Positions 33,065 through 44,758 of a DNA stretch of 64,000 nucleotides are shown piece after piece; positions within the stretch are counted from its first letter, which is position 1, and every line of letters begins with the position of its first letter. The notes beneath the pieces are model-generated. The model saw only the letters and a program-made list of their open reading frames with translations, was not told where the DNA came from and ran no database searches. The stretch is taken from contig CP136893.1 in NCBI GenBank assembly GCA_034359265.1, positions 22,762,001 to 22,826,000 on the forward strand, given 5' to 3'. This stretch comes from Canna indica. Lineage: Eukaryota; Streptophyta; Magnoliopsida; Zingiberales; Cannaceae. Made by a program: the position numbers and the translations under genes.

Positions 33065-33620
33065 GAAAATTTCAGCCCGATTTGATAGTCCGACACGATA
33101 AAATCATGCTCAGATCGGCCCGATAAGGTACTAACCGTTATCGTGTCGAGCCGGGCCGGACTAGATGCTATCGGGCGGGGCCGACCATGTAGCCTGATAA
33201 GATTTATTAATTAGATATAATTTTCTAAATTTCAGCCTATTCAGCTCATATTTTAAATAAATTTAAAATTTATGCTTGAGGTTTTGTAATTTGAATAAGA
33301 CCTAGCTAATTGAAGATCAAAATTAAATTTAATATAATGATATATAATAAACCTTAAATCAAGCATAATAGACACTCTCATCTCACAATGTTATTGGACC
33401 TAACCGGGGCCAATTCATTATCGGGCTATCGGGCCAATTCGGCCCGATAAGCTGATTCGACCCTGATTCAATTTTTCTTTTAGGTTATAAGGCTAAATGG
33501 GTCATGTCATGCCAGCCCGTTTAATGTTTGTTGTGTCGGGCTTGGGATCGCGGGGCTCGAATTTTTATCAGGCCGAGCCGGGCATGATTTTTTTTTTGGT
33601 CGAGCCAGTCTGATAACTCT
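33065..33620. mobile_element. GGCC-rich DNA element remnant (hAT-like style)
   Basis: Both ends carry inverted CGGGCC/GGCCCGATAA motifs (TCAGCCCGATTTGATAG.. on the left, ..ATCAGGCCGAGCCGGGC on the right) around an AT-rich centre. It is the same repeat style as 15612-16566 and 61000-61547. Ends and target duplication are not resolved. Confidence 0.5.
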
Positions 33621-33925
33621 AGTCCAACATGAACTGCCAGGTCTACGAGGAATCGTGTCAAATTGAACATTTATGGATATAATGATACTATTTTTTAGTT
33701 TTGTTATATATTTTTAGCTTATATATTTTTATTGAGTTTGCAAATTCTAAAGTTGATGTTAATACTAATGATGATTTCATGGGTGCATCTCATGCACAAG
33801 AACATTTTACTTAGAGAACTTCTTAAGTTATAGAAAAAAAATTACCAAAGCAACGTAGGGAAAATGAACATGATGATGTAATGTTGATGGTGGCAAAAAC
33901 ATTGAAGAGTTGTCGTGACTATTGC

Positions 33926-34938
33926 GGCTTGTTTGGATTGGAGGGATTTAGAGGGATTTGGAGGGTTTCGAAGGGGATGCGTTTGGAGGGTTCAAAATCT
34001 CTTGTTTGAGTTTTTTTAGGAGGATAAAGAATTTGGAGGGGTTTGAAATACTTTCAAATCCCTAACTCATTTCTAAAAGGGTTAATTATACTACATATCC
34101 TCAACTTTGAATATTTTCCCAATTCTATTTCTGATTTTTATTTGTTTTAATACTATACTCAAATTTTAATTTTATTTCAATTATATTCTGCCGTGAATGA
34201 GATGTTAGATTCACCGTTAACGTGCTGACGTGATACTACTGATGTGGATCAACAGTCCAATTAGCACATCTATATAAATTAAAAAATTAAAATTATATTA
34301 AAATCAGATTACAAGTCCATGTCATCATGTAAATATTACGTATGGATGGGGACGGGACCCACTTTATTTACTCTCCTCATCCTTTGATTGTCTCTCTCCT
34401 CCACCACGAACGCGAGCCCTGGTGCTGTAGAGTAAATAAAGTGGGTCCCATTTGATTTTAATATAATTTTATTTTTAAAATTTATGTTGATGTTCTGACT
34501 GGGCTGCTGATCCACATCAGCACGTTAGCGATGAATCTAACATCTGATTCACGACGGAATATAATTGAAATCAAATTAAAATTTAAGTATAGTATTGAAA
34601 CAAATAAAAACCCGAGACAGAATTGGAAAAAAGTCTAAAGTTGGGGATATGTAGTGTAATTAACCCTTTCTAAAATCTCATATTTTGGGAGGTTTTGGAG
34701 GGATTGAGATGGTTAATGAATAAAAAAAGTTAAATTATAAAAGTATTTTTGAAACAAAAAAATATTATTATAAATGAGAGCATAATGATCTATCAAATCC
34801 TTCCAAACCCCTTATGAAGTCTAACCAAACAAGATTTTTTAAATCCTTTCAAAAATTTTCAAATCCCTTCATACTATTCAAAATCTCTCCCCTTCAAACT
34901 CCTCCAAATCTTTTACTCAAATTTATTCAAACATAGTG
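33926..34938. mobile_element. Non-autonomous DNA transposon, itself split by a MULE MITE
   Basis: The left end GGCTTGTTTGGATTGGAGG and right end (reverse complement CTATGTTTGAATAAATTTG..GGAGGAGTTTGAAGGGGAG) are inverted partners rich in GGAGGGATTTGG motifs. With the inner 588 bp insertion removed it would be about 420 bp. The superfamily is not determined, because no convincing target duplication was found. Confidence 0.55.
34079..34666. mobile_element. MULE-type MITE (9 bp target duplication)
   Basis: Starts GGGTTAATTATACTACATATCC and ends with the inverse (GGATATGTAGTGTAATTAACCC). TTTCTAAAA flanks it on both sides (34070-34078 and 34667-34675), a perfect 9 bp duplication as made by Mutator-like elements. 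Arms of roughly 200 bp pair (GAATATAATTGAAAT.., CACGTTAGCG.. and GACGGAATATAATTG). A second inner palindrome, GGGACCCACTTTATTTACTC, lies at the centre. No coding capacity. Confidence 0.92.
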
Positions 34939-35080
34939 TTAGAGAATATATGGAAGCAAATGTTACTATACATAGATTGTATGATGTAATTATATCAATA
35001 TCTGTGTTTGATGAGACTTACTTTTTGCACAGATATCTATGCTCGCGGATACACCTAGGAAGCAATAGCTTTTATTGTTG

Positions 35081-35412
35081 TGTTAAAATCTCACATTGGT
35101 TAAAAATATGGCCAAGATGATCTTTAATAGTTTGAGCAATCCTTTCCCCATGAGCTAGTGTTTGGGATGAGTTAGGTCTACTAATTTCTTAACATGATTT
35201 CAGAGTCAGTCATGTGGTTGATATTGTGCCACCCACAGATGTTCAGTCTTGCAAAACTCCATGCTCCAGATGTTCAATTCTGGGCGTGAGGGGGGTGTTA
35301 AAGTCTCATATTGATTAAAAATATGGTCAAGATCGATAGCTTTTAACAGTTTGGGTAATTCTCTCCCATGAATTAACTTTTGGGATAAATTAGATCTACT
35401 AATTTCTTAACA
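35081..35412 (+). mobile_element. Complete TRIM (miniature LTR retrotransposon)
   Basis: 332 bp in total. Direct LTRs 35081-35194 and 35296-35412 both run TGTTAAA..TCTCA..ATTG to ..CTACTAATTTCTTAACA. Between them are a PBS-like TGATTTCAGAGTC (35195-35207) and a purine tract GTGAGGGGGG (35286-35295) directly before the second LTR. TGTTG flanks it on both sides (35076-35080 and 35413-35417). It is non-coding and needs enzymes from other elements. Confidence 0.93.
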
Positions 35413-36338
35413 TGTTGCATGCATATCTATTCATCATCATAAGTTATGGATTCATGCTATTTCTACGTGTGACTTTTTTATTAGGTTATCTTTTGTTATT
35501 TGTATTTTGACATTTATTTATTATATTCTTAAGTATTATGTTGTTAAAGAATTTTATGTGAAATTATTATTATTTTTAGAAAACAGTAATATCAGCGAAC
35601 CCATTATAGTACAAGTACTAATATCATTATGTATATATTCGGTAGGTCTGAGATTTCGAGTCCCAACATTGTCATTTTAATATGCGTTTTTTAGTTTATC
35701 GGATCATGTTAATTTGTTTATTATTTTGTTTGTGAGAATGATCTTGATATTTATTCAGTCTAGTACTTAATTAATTATATTATATTATATTTATAATTAT
35801 TGGCTAATTATATTTCATTTGGATGAATAATTATAATTCTTATAATATAATTATTTATTGATAATCTAATCTGAAATTTAAAATGAGTTGACAATCTTAA
35901 TTACCTTACAAATCAAAAGGTGTATCCTTTTATTTGCAGCCAACTAACTACTTGTAATTGTAAGTTACAATTATAATTGTAGGTAATTAATTAATAATTT
36001 CTCTTTACAATATTTTCTATTGCATATAAATGCTATTTATAAGCATTTTGATTTGTGGGCAACCAATTAATTTCTTTTAGCAAAGATAATATATACTGAA
36101 GTTTGAATCTCACATCTCTAGAAAATATTTAAGATGTTGTCATCAACTGTGTTACTCATAATTGGTTGGGCAACTAATTAATTAGTGACAAGTAAAATAT
36201 ACTTGAAATCTTATTACAAACGTATATCACACGGGCCGTATATCACAGGCTTGCACGTGGCCCATAAAATAATTTAAATTATATAAAATATAAATGATAT
36301 AAAAATACAAAAAATTTAGAATTTTAAATAAATAATAA
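35413..36338. other. AT-rich stretch with short inverted repeats
   Basis: No gene is visible. Local palindromes occur (GTAATTGTAAGTTACAATTATAATTGTAGG at 35950-35985), and a GGCAACCAATTAATT / GGGCAACTAATTAATTAG pair at about 36058 and 36168 suggests decayed small elements. Confidence 0.35.
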
Positions 36339-36591
36339 TGTCATAACCCGCCTCAAGGTCATGTGACCGGCCAGGGTATACGTGTCTATACTCCGAAGCC
36401 TAACTCATGCACATGTCAACTCATAAATAAACATAGTGAAAAAATAGTTATTTTCATTGTGAACGAGAAAACAAAATAGATTTTCATTTAAGAAATAAAG
36501 TTTTTAGCAAAGAATTTAAAGTGCGGAAATAAATAAATCAAAGTTCAACAGTTTGCTCTTAACAAATGAAATCTGAAGAAAAAATATGAGG

Positions 36592-37414
36592 GCATGTTTG
36601 GTTAGCGAAACCAAGTCTGTTTTCTTGGTTTCGATTTTACTGAAACCAAAACTGCTTACGAAAACGTGCTTGGTTCAGCATTTTCATGAAACTGAATCGA
36701 AACTAGAATGAAAATGAAATCAGTTTTCTTAATAAAAATAAAAATACCAGAATGTTATTTTCTGTGGTTTCAAGACTGTCGATTTCGTTATCAAAATGTA
36801 GTGACAATTTTGTCATTATAAATATTTTTTATAAAATTAATTAATTTAAAAATAAATTAAACTATATCTAATTTTTAAAAATAAAAATAAAAATCATCAT
36901 TTTCTACTCAAACTATTATCTTAAATTTATAAATTAATTAAACCAATTTATATCTAACTAACTCAAACTCAAATTTTAAATAACTCAATTTTCTTAAAGT
37001 TGATCTATTTATAATTTAATCAAAATTAATTTTAGAGCATTGGACTTATTTTTTCTAAAATTTTATAATAACTATTAATTAACTTTTATATCTAATTGAA
37101 CAAAAAAATCTTAAATTATCAATAACTTAATTAATTAAATCATATAAATATTTTATAGTAATATTATCAAACATTAAATTTTGTAAAGTAACTAAACATT
37201 TATCTACTAGTAAAAGTGTTCAAGGAAAATCAATATTATTTTTTATAATCAAATAAATATTCATTGATTTCAACTAACTAAAACTGTTGAACTTTTCATT
37301 AACCAAACACGTTTTCAGAAAACTAAAAATTAGAAACCAAAACTAAATTTTCGAAACCAAGTTTTCAGTTTCACTGAAACCAAATCAGAAAATAGTTTCT
37401 GCTAACCAAATAGC
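36592..37414. mobile_element. Non-autonomous DNA element inside the gypsy LTR (possibly hAT)
   Basis: The left end GCATGTTTGGTTAGCGAAAC and the inverted right end GCTATTTGGTTAGCAGAAAC match well. Internal GGTTTCAGTTTTCTGAAAACC-type phrases repeat near both ends. Flanks ATATGAGG and ATGTGAAT agree at only 5 of 8 bases, so the hAT assignment is tentative. The AT-rich centre has no coding. Confidence 0.6.
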
Positions 37415-37849
37415 ATGTGAATGTCCCCAAGGGACTACAGTTTTAAAATACCAAAATACAAGTGCATGACAAACTACCAAAGACTCGACTACGACCCATA
37501 ACTAGGACTGCTATGAGATCAATGTGACTCCTCTGCCCTCTAGCTGCGCCAAGTGCTTCAGTCCACCCCACTGGTCAGACTCTGCAAAAAAATAGAAATA
37601 AATAATGGGTGAGTTAAAAAAAACGCAGTGAGCGATTCTACTAACCCCCACCATAAAGATCAACAATAGAGATAAATAAATAAATGCACATGTCTCATAC
37701 AGGGATAATGCATCAAGTGGTATAACTAGCTAACAGGCCATCCAGCCATCACATGCCCAAAGACAAACCAATTCACTTAGTAGTGAAGTACAACAAGCCT
37801 CAGCCTATTCGTGCCCTAAGACAACAAATCACACTCAAGGGTTATGAGG

Positions 37850-38145
37850 ATAATGGGGATTGACACATCCGAGCTTATCCTATATTAGGACCCTTATATA
37901 AAGCGCGGAATAATTAGGATTTGCCCATCCAATTTTTTTCCTTAAATAAAGAAACTCGGGAACAATCGAGATTTGCCCGTCCGAACTTGTTGCACGAGAA
38001 ACACAGGAACAATCGGGATTCACCCATTCGAACTTGTTCTTTAAAGATATCACATGAATAATCGGGATTCGCTCATCCGAACTTATTCCTTAAACAATCA
38101 CAGGAATAATCGGGATTTGCTCGTCCGAACTTATTCATTAAACAC
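37850..38145 (-). repeat. Tandem repeat array in the gypsy LTR
   Basis: Five to six diverged copies of a unit of about 55 bp of the form GGAATAATCGGGATTTGCCC.. to ..CCGAACTTATTCCTTAAA. The LTR at 50660 has its own, different array (about 51340-51560), a common trait of Tekay/Del LTRs. Confidence 0.8.
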
Positions 38146-39620
38146 AGGTTGGGAATTAACCATGCAACCTTCCCGGCCAATCTGCAATCCGGCTCCTATC
38201 CGAGCCTCTCCGTCATTCATAAAGATTTGGCGCTAACATGACCTAAGTCAAGTGTCTCCTACGGTGTCTTAGGGGTGTCTTTACTGGGAAATGCCGCAAC
38301 ATTATATGCCCGATCCCAACGCCTAGACCCGTAATATCATCGACCCATGATGTTCTATTTCATGCATATAATTTATTTTGTTGTCTCTTAATAGATTATG
38401 CTGCCCCTTGAAGTTTAATTATATAATTAAAATTTCCATTTACCGAAATTAGAGTTTTGTTTTAAGATTTTATTTTCAGTTTACCGTTGATCCCAAAACT
38501 GGTGCACCCAAACCGAATATGATTTCCAAAGTGTATAATATAGATTCAGACTATGTTTTCTAGTTAAAATGATAGATTATACGACTATATTCAGTGAACT
38601 ATACTCATCACAACAGAGATTAACAAATTAGCCTCCCTAATGACAACTCAGCATGAAATTCCAGCATGTTAAGTTTTCAGCATATCAATGTAATTAATCC
38701 AAAATTTATTATAATTAAATCCTTAATTACTACCAAAAGAGATTTGTAATATTGAGATAAATCACACAAAGATTAAATCATATTTGTTAAATAAGATTTA
38801 GCAAACATCAACATCATCTCTAAAACAATACTCAAGCTTCATAATCAAGAACCCAAATCAAAAACATACATGACATCAAGATTAAATCCTTTCATATGTA
38901 AAGCATGATTAATACGCTAAAATCACATATTTAATTACAAGATATGCATTGACGTCATAGGAACCTAATAAGGTAAGCAATCTAAGACATAGATCCCAAA
39001 ACAAGCAAGAATATTCTATTAGGCATTTTATCAAACACCTCGACGACACCCCTATTTCCACCTTGGCCGAGCACCCCTAGGATAGTCCTAGGGTTGTCGA
39101 GCCACAAAGGGGAATCTCGGGCCCCCTCCCTCATATCGACACAAGAATTCGGCGATAAAAACTCAAGAATCGACAGAAAATCAACAAGAACGTCTCAACG
39201 TCCAAATCGGCTCAAGAACATGAGAAGAATTTCAAGAAAAGGAGGGGTAAAATCACTCACATGATTAGGAAGAATAAATCAAAGAAAATTTCCAATCGGC
39301 GGTCTCCGAATCTGGCCTCAAAGAGTGTGGCGGCTCGGCTCAAACAAAAGGGGGGGCTCCTACCAAGCCAGCAGCTTGGCTCTACTCGGCGGCTCCAAGA
39401 GAGAGGAAGGGAGGGGCGGCTTGGCTCTGCTCAACGGCTCCTCTCTTCTCTCTAGGCGGCTGGTGCGCTCCAATAGGGAGCCGCCTACCCCTAGGGGGGA
39501 TTTTATAATCCCTTCCCCATCCCATCTAAAAATTGCAGAGATAGCAAATCAAATTGCATGCCAAAATTAAGCTCGCAAACGATATTTGAGCCCGCAACTA
39601 AACTAATTTATATGATCTAA

Positions 39621-40189
39621 TTTAAGTAAGTATTAAAAAATAATTTATTTGGATGACTTAGAGCCGTTGGATGGACACATGATAAATACCAAAGCTGTGT
39701 ATTTTCACGTGTTGAACACGATGGTGGTATCAAATTTTAGATCTAAGATTGTTTTAAAGAATTTATATTTTTTAGTATTATACACTAATTAAAATTATTA
39801 ATTTATTTTGATTAATAATTAGATAATATAAAATAATATTATACTAAATTAAATGGTGATTTAGAGTATAAATAATATTATTCTGAGTCTGATCGATTCC
39901 GATGAATTATTATTGGAGGTAATGACAAATTTACCATCTTGCCTCTATTTGCTTGTTATTGCTTCTAAATTTCGTTGAACTTCTGTTAATATTATTGTTG
40001 GATCTATTTAGGCTATTTTTCCGACCTATCTCGGGCTAGATCGTAGGTTTTCTACTGTTTAGTGGCCCTTGCTTGCTCATTTGGTAATTCGTGAATCGAT
40101 TTGTGCTTGAGACATATTATGTACACCTTTCAAGTATCCATGCGAGCGGCCACCGCCACTTGATGTGGCAAATCTAGGCTCCTCTACCG
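39621..40189. other. AT-rich stretch without recognised features
   Basis: No coding, LTR motif or termini recognised. 39640-39900 is strongly AT-rich; 40000-40180 has ordinary composition. Confidence 0.35.
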
Positions 40190-41165
40190 TGTCGGGATAT
40201 TTCGGACGCTGTCAATCCTTGGGGCGGCTCATCCAGTGACGTCCCAACCCAACACGATAAAAATTCAAGTCTGGGACCCTGAACCCAACACGACACGAAA
40301 AGTAAATATGTCGGCATGACCCGACCCGTTAGCACGATAACGAAAAAGAAAAATAATTAAATCCTAATTAATCTTAATTTTTTAAAAAAATAACAAAAAC
40401 TAAACATGTTACCCCTTTCTTGACTCAGCTGGTTATTGAGCTATTGGATCGGGCCTACATTCCCTGGCCCGACATGCCCTGATAATTGTTCGAGCTTTAT
40501 TGGGATGGCCCGGCACGATAACGGGCGGCCCAAACACAATTTATCATGTCGAGACTGTGTCGAGATTAGGGATGATAATATTACCCGTTTAGGCAGGTAC
40601 CCGTGGGTATTTACCCGTTTATGACGGGTATATAAAGTAATTTTCTACCCGCGGGAATTTCGATGGTAATATTTTTTTATCCATTTATTATATGGGGCGG
40701 GTATGAGTATTATAGTACTTGTACCCGTGGGTACCCGTTACCCGCAAGAATTAGTAAATTACAATGCCACCCTCAGTACATATACTAAAAAGAATCCCAA
40801 CCTAATTCAATTCTTATATATTTTATGTTTTGAAACCTTATAATGATGTTGTTATCAAAATATTGTGTGTTTATCAAAATGAAGTTGTTATACTTGAAGT
40901 TGTTATCAAAATACTTGAAGAGTTGATGTGTTATTAAAATATTATATTTTATATTTTTTTAAAGTATCATGGGTACCCACCAATACTCGTGTGTATCCGT
41001 CCCTCCGCGGATAATTAAATGAGTACCTATTTTTGATACCCCTGGGGAATAAACGGGTAGTGGGTACCTATTTATTTCGCGAGGCAGGTAGCAGGTAGGC
41101 ACCCCCGGACCCGCCCCGCCCCGTTGACATCCCTAGTCGGGATATCGGGTTGGCTCGAAAATTGT
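40190..41165. mobile_element. GGCC/CGGGT-rich DNA element, host of a hAT MITE
   Basis: Left part 40190-40566 has CAACACGATAAAAATTC, CCCGACCCGTTAGCACGATAACG and GGCCCGGCACGATAACGGGC motifs. The piece right of the inner MITE (41136-41165) continues GTCGGGATATCGGGTTGGCTCG, so the older element runs on across the insertion. Style resembles 15612-16566 and 33065-33620. Outer ends not resolved. Confidence 0.45.
40567..41135. mobile_element. hAT MITE with 8 bp target duplication
   Basis: 569 bp, from TAGGGATGATAATATTACCCG to CGGGGCGGG-like arm ..CCCGTTGACATCCCTA. Flanks GTCGAGAT (40559-40566) and GTCGGGAT (41136-41143) agree at 7 of 8. Subterminal GGGTACCCGTGGGTA motifs occur at both ends. No coding. 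Confidence 0.85.
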
Positions 41166-41979
41166 GAAACCTAGATGTGAAGATGCAAATTGCAAGTATA
41201 CTTGCAACTTTTATTTGTGGCCAACAAATATTTGCAAATAGAAATTGCAACTCTATACCTGCGGGCAGCCAAATGATAGATCACAAATTTTATTTGTTGG
41301 CATTTGCTTTTGCATGTAAATACCAGCATGTAAATGTAGGCAACCAAACGTACCACAAACTTACCAAGTTAATTACTAATTTATTTTATGTGATTGGGTA
41401 ATTTATTTCTTGTATTATATAATATATATACAATGTATTTATGATGCGGTGCAAATATTTACCCCGGTGTTGTGTGGATATAGATGCATGGATGTGGATT
41501 ATAGTGCATATATGATATAATTTTGATAGTACTATTCACACCCTATTCGATCTGTTCCAATCCCTAGTTAAGCAAAGAAATTTTATTTCCATCTTATGTT
41601 TAATTAATTTCTTCCCTTTAATTTGTTTTTTTTTCTCTTCCGCATGTTTCTAGTTTCCGAGTAATGACAAGTCCCCATGACACACTAATTAATAAGCCAA
41701 ATGTTTTTGGAGCCATAAGGAGATCATTAAATCCAAAATGTCAAATAAGCAGGTGATGCATATGGATTTATATGTATGTAAAACATGCAGAGTTCGAATT
41801 AATTAATAGAACTAATTAAGCAGCAGCAGTAGCTGCTAGCAGCCTGTTGAACATCCACCATCTTTCCTCACAAACTTCAACCTCAATAAATAACCTAGTA
41901 AAGGATGAACTAAATCCGGTTAAACCACCTGATCATATTTATAGACCAAAAAGAATTATTAATCAGTACCAACCTGAGG
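41166..41979. other. Downstream region of the bZIP gene
   Basis: The half next to the stop codon (about 41550-41979) is the likely 3' UTR and downstream flank of the - strand gene. 41170-41360 contains a loose inverted repeat (GCAAATTGCAAGTATACTTGC; TTTGTGGCCAACAAATATTTGC / TTTATTTGTTGGCATTTGC), maybe a decayed MITE. Confidence 0.4.
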
Positions 41980-43148
41980 CTAGAATGTGGCCGAGCTTGT
42001 ACGTCGTAGCTGATGCTTTGGATCTGGCTGTGGAACATAGCGCACTATTGATTCTAATTCCTGCAGTTAATTAGCAAGTGATAAATCTATAATTAAGATG
42101 GATGAACCTGACGAAACTCTTCACATATTATGCTTAGAAACTAATTAAGGCACATCGATCACACACAAGAATTTTTATCAGAAGGTTACTTTGTATAATA
42201 ATCTAATTGGTCTCATGAGGTGAATTATTGATTCTTAGCAATTTTTAGCAAAGAGATCGATCATTTTCGTTATTCTATGTGTCGTCAAATTATATAATAC
42301 TAGCTGAAGCATAATGAAGCATTATGTTCTAAATGATCTTTGTGACTTGTGGCATATATTTATGCTCTAGAAACGAGGTTATTTTCGTGACTTGAACCCT
42401 CGAAATTAACACTCGCCATCAAGTTGTGAGTTGTAATCCAATCAATGAATCAGAATTAGTTCGAAGAACTACCTTCTGCTTCCTGAGCTTTTGGTTCTCT
42501 TCTTCTAGGCGGATGATCTTGTGCTCGAGCTCGTTCGTGTAAGCCTGCCATGACAGATCAATGAAGCTTTCTGTCATCCAAATTTTTAAGAACGCGTACT
42601 GTCTTTAAGCCTTATTAATTATATACCTGTCTCCTTGCTCGTGATCGAGCAGCTGATTCTCGGTTCTTGATCATTCTCTTCTGCCTCCTCTCGACGACGA
42701 TCTCGGCCATGTCCTCTGAGACCACCCTCTTCCTTCTTCTGACATCGGAAGGCTGCGCTGTCGACGACATGTCTACATAAGCCTCCATAATGGTCTGCTG
42801 CTGCTGGTGGTACTGCAACCACTGCGCCTCCGCTGCTTTCTGCAAGAACGTCTCGAGTGACATCCCCCCCAGCATCGCGACGTCCATGCCGCCCGTCTCC
42901 TCGTTCCCAAGTTGGACATCCCTCCACACCTCGACCACCGTTTTCCTGCTCAGCGCACACGGCGGCTTCGTCATTCCGGCGGAGGTGCCGGCGTCGGCCA
43001 TGGAGACGTGCTTGAGGAGCTCGTCGAGATTCATGCCGTAGAGGGGCGTACCCAAGTGACTTTGGACCTCCTCGAGCGTTAGGCTATAGATGGAGCTGCC
43101 GTGCCCGTGCCCTAGCTGCTGCTTCCTCCCACCTTCCTGATCGGCCAT
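41980..43148 (-). CDS. Group A bZIP transcription factor (ABI5/DPBF/AREB-like), three exons
   Basis: Exons 43148-42627, 42544-42473 and 42060-41980 join in frame over GT..AG introns (CAG/GTATAT..CAG/GCT and AAG/GTAGTT..CAG/GAA) to give 224 residues. Start at MADQEGG; an in-frame MIGAMADQ start lies 12 bases upstream. Conserved blocks are C1 IYSLTLEEVQSHLGTPLYGMNLDELLK, C2 KTVVEVWRDVQ, C3 GMSLETFLQKAAE, the basic region ERRQKRMIKNRESAARSRARRQ (N-x7-R) and leucine zipper NELEHKIIRLEEENQKLRKQ, and C4 RRTSSATF at the end. Family members bind ABRE (ACGTG) sites as dimers and act in ABA, seed and drought responses; the Ser in C1-C4 are SnRK2/CDPK target contexts. It is shorter than most relatives because the linker between C3 and the basic region is short. 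It looks intact. Confidence 0.93.
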
Positions 43149-44758
43149 GGCTCCGATCATCCCATGCACCAACTTATTTAACGCACAACCCAGCCAACGA
43201 AGAACTGCTATTTGCAGGTTAAAATCACACAAGATGGAAAGAGGAAAGCAGAGAAAGAACAAACAAAAATGGGGAGCAGGAAGACTTTACAAATTAGGGA
43301 TGTGTCTTTTCAACGCACAATTGCAGGATTCTGAAGAAGAGAACTCGAATGGCTCAAAGGCATCGTCTGTTTGACCAACCATGCATCAAGTGATTGAAGG
43401 TTCAACTTCCAGAACTTGCAGAAGCTTTTCTGCAGGACAAGGCAGATATGATGAAATTAGCAGACTGAACGATACTTCTTTACCATTGTTTGCAATGACC
43501 ATAGGAAGAGCAAAAAGACATCAAGGCCTACAAAATTGCTTGGGGTTGTGCCACATGGTGTTCTCCAAGTGGTCAGATCTCTTCAAAGCAACACCTCTAC
43601 AGAGGTAGAGGCAGAGTATTTAATTGTCAGTGCCTAGTTTAGGATGTGCCATGTGGCACTTGTCCCACTCCTTGCCTTTTTAATCCCCAAACTTTTACAA
43701 AAGCACCACATGGGAGATAGTTAAGAATTGTTTAACTTGGAAAGAAACAAAAGAAGATGGATATCCCCATTAACCAAGATGTGCCATCATGGCCATTAAT
43801 TTCCTCATCCATCCCACTTCTTCATGTCCTTAATTACTTCGATGCATGAATCATCTTCCTTGAAGATTCACCTTCTGCATTGTATCAGAATTCTTCAGCA
43901 AGTAATAAGTCTTTAGTTAAAGCAAAAGCATGAGAAAGGACAATGAAGTCTCTGTGTTCATGTGTGTGCATCATCAGGAATAAAGTACTACCTCTTTATC
44001 AGCTCTTTTTTCTCCTCTTCTTTAGTTAGCCAGCATAAAATCCTCCAACTTCTATTGGTTCCTTGTACCTTTTATTCTTCCTTCAATATCAAGTTGTGCA
44101 ATATATTACTCACAGATGAGATCCTCCATATATTCCACAACTCTACAACAAGAGATCTTGTTCATCTAGAGAATTAAGTCAGGTAGCCTGATAATATAAC
44201 ATTGTCAAGGTAATCTGTTTGTTCATAGAAAAATATAATGAGATAAATAGATCAATTCGAGTTCCAAAGAATGTACCGACTTCGGCTGCCCATGCTGAAC
44301 TTGACTACCACAAATGCTTGAAAGGAGGGAAATCAGTGACCGATAATGGAACTTGAAGATACAAGCTGATTTCTTTTAGTCATTTGTATTGGAGCCTGTC
44401 CTTGTATTGCAGACAATCTTGAGAGCCACGATGCACATTCCTTTTAGTTAAAGGAACAACACGAACAGATTAAAATATTTGAGAAAACCATACAAAGAAC
44501 CTGGTAATAGTGCTAATGACTTCTTCAACATGCATGTTAATTAAGCACGGGCCGAAAAAGAATGGCCAAATGTGGGCAAGCCTAGGTTTGCTCCAAAAGG
44601 TGATGCATTGTGAAGAGCATTATTCTTGGATGTGCATTGGTAGAAGTTGGATACGAATTATACAAAGTTAATGCTACAGATGACTTAAGTAGATGATTAT
44701 TTGTGTGATTGATTCAGCTAAGGATTTTTCTTTTGCTTTCTTTAATCAATTGTAGCTA
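43149..44758. other. Upstream (promoter) region of the bZIP gene and intergenic DNA
   Basis: The 250 bases next to the start codon are the likely 5' UTR. A CATGCA (RY-core) occurs at about 43381, a motif bound by B3 factors in seed genes, but one copy is weak evidence. Further out I see no gene and no recognised element up to the LINE. Confidence 0.4.

Larger units (their letters stand above)
36339..39620 (-). repeat. Ty3-gypsy (Tekay-like) LTR, probably solo, with a nested DNA element
   Basis: Starts TGTCATAACCCGCCTCAAGG..GACCGGCCAGGG and continues with CCGAAGCCTAACTC, like the LTR at 50660 (TGTCACACCCCAAATCC..CCGAAGCCTAACCC). Both carry a middle segment on CTCTGC/CCGC..CAGGTGCTG-type sequence before a tandem repeat array. 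No internal gypsy coding is seen on either side, so a solo LTR is likely. The right edge is uncertain; 39250-39500 is GC-rich and differs in style. The 36592-37414 part is a later insertion. Confidence 0.6.

Noticed and set aside
43381..43386. RY element CATGCA as a seed-specific promoter site for the bZIP gene
   Set aside because: One six-base match about 230 bp upstream is expected by chance and is only noted in passing.
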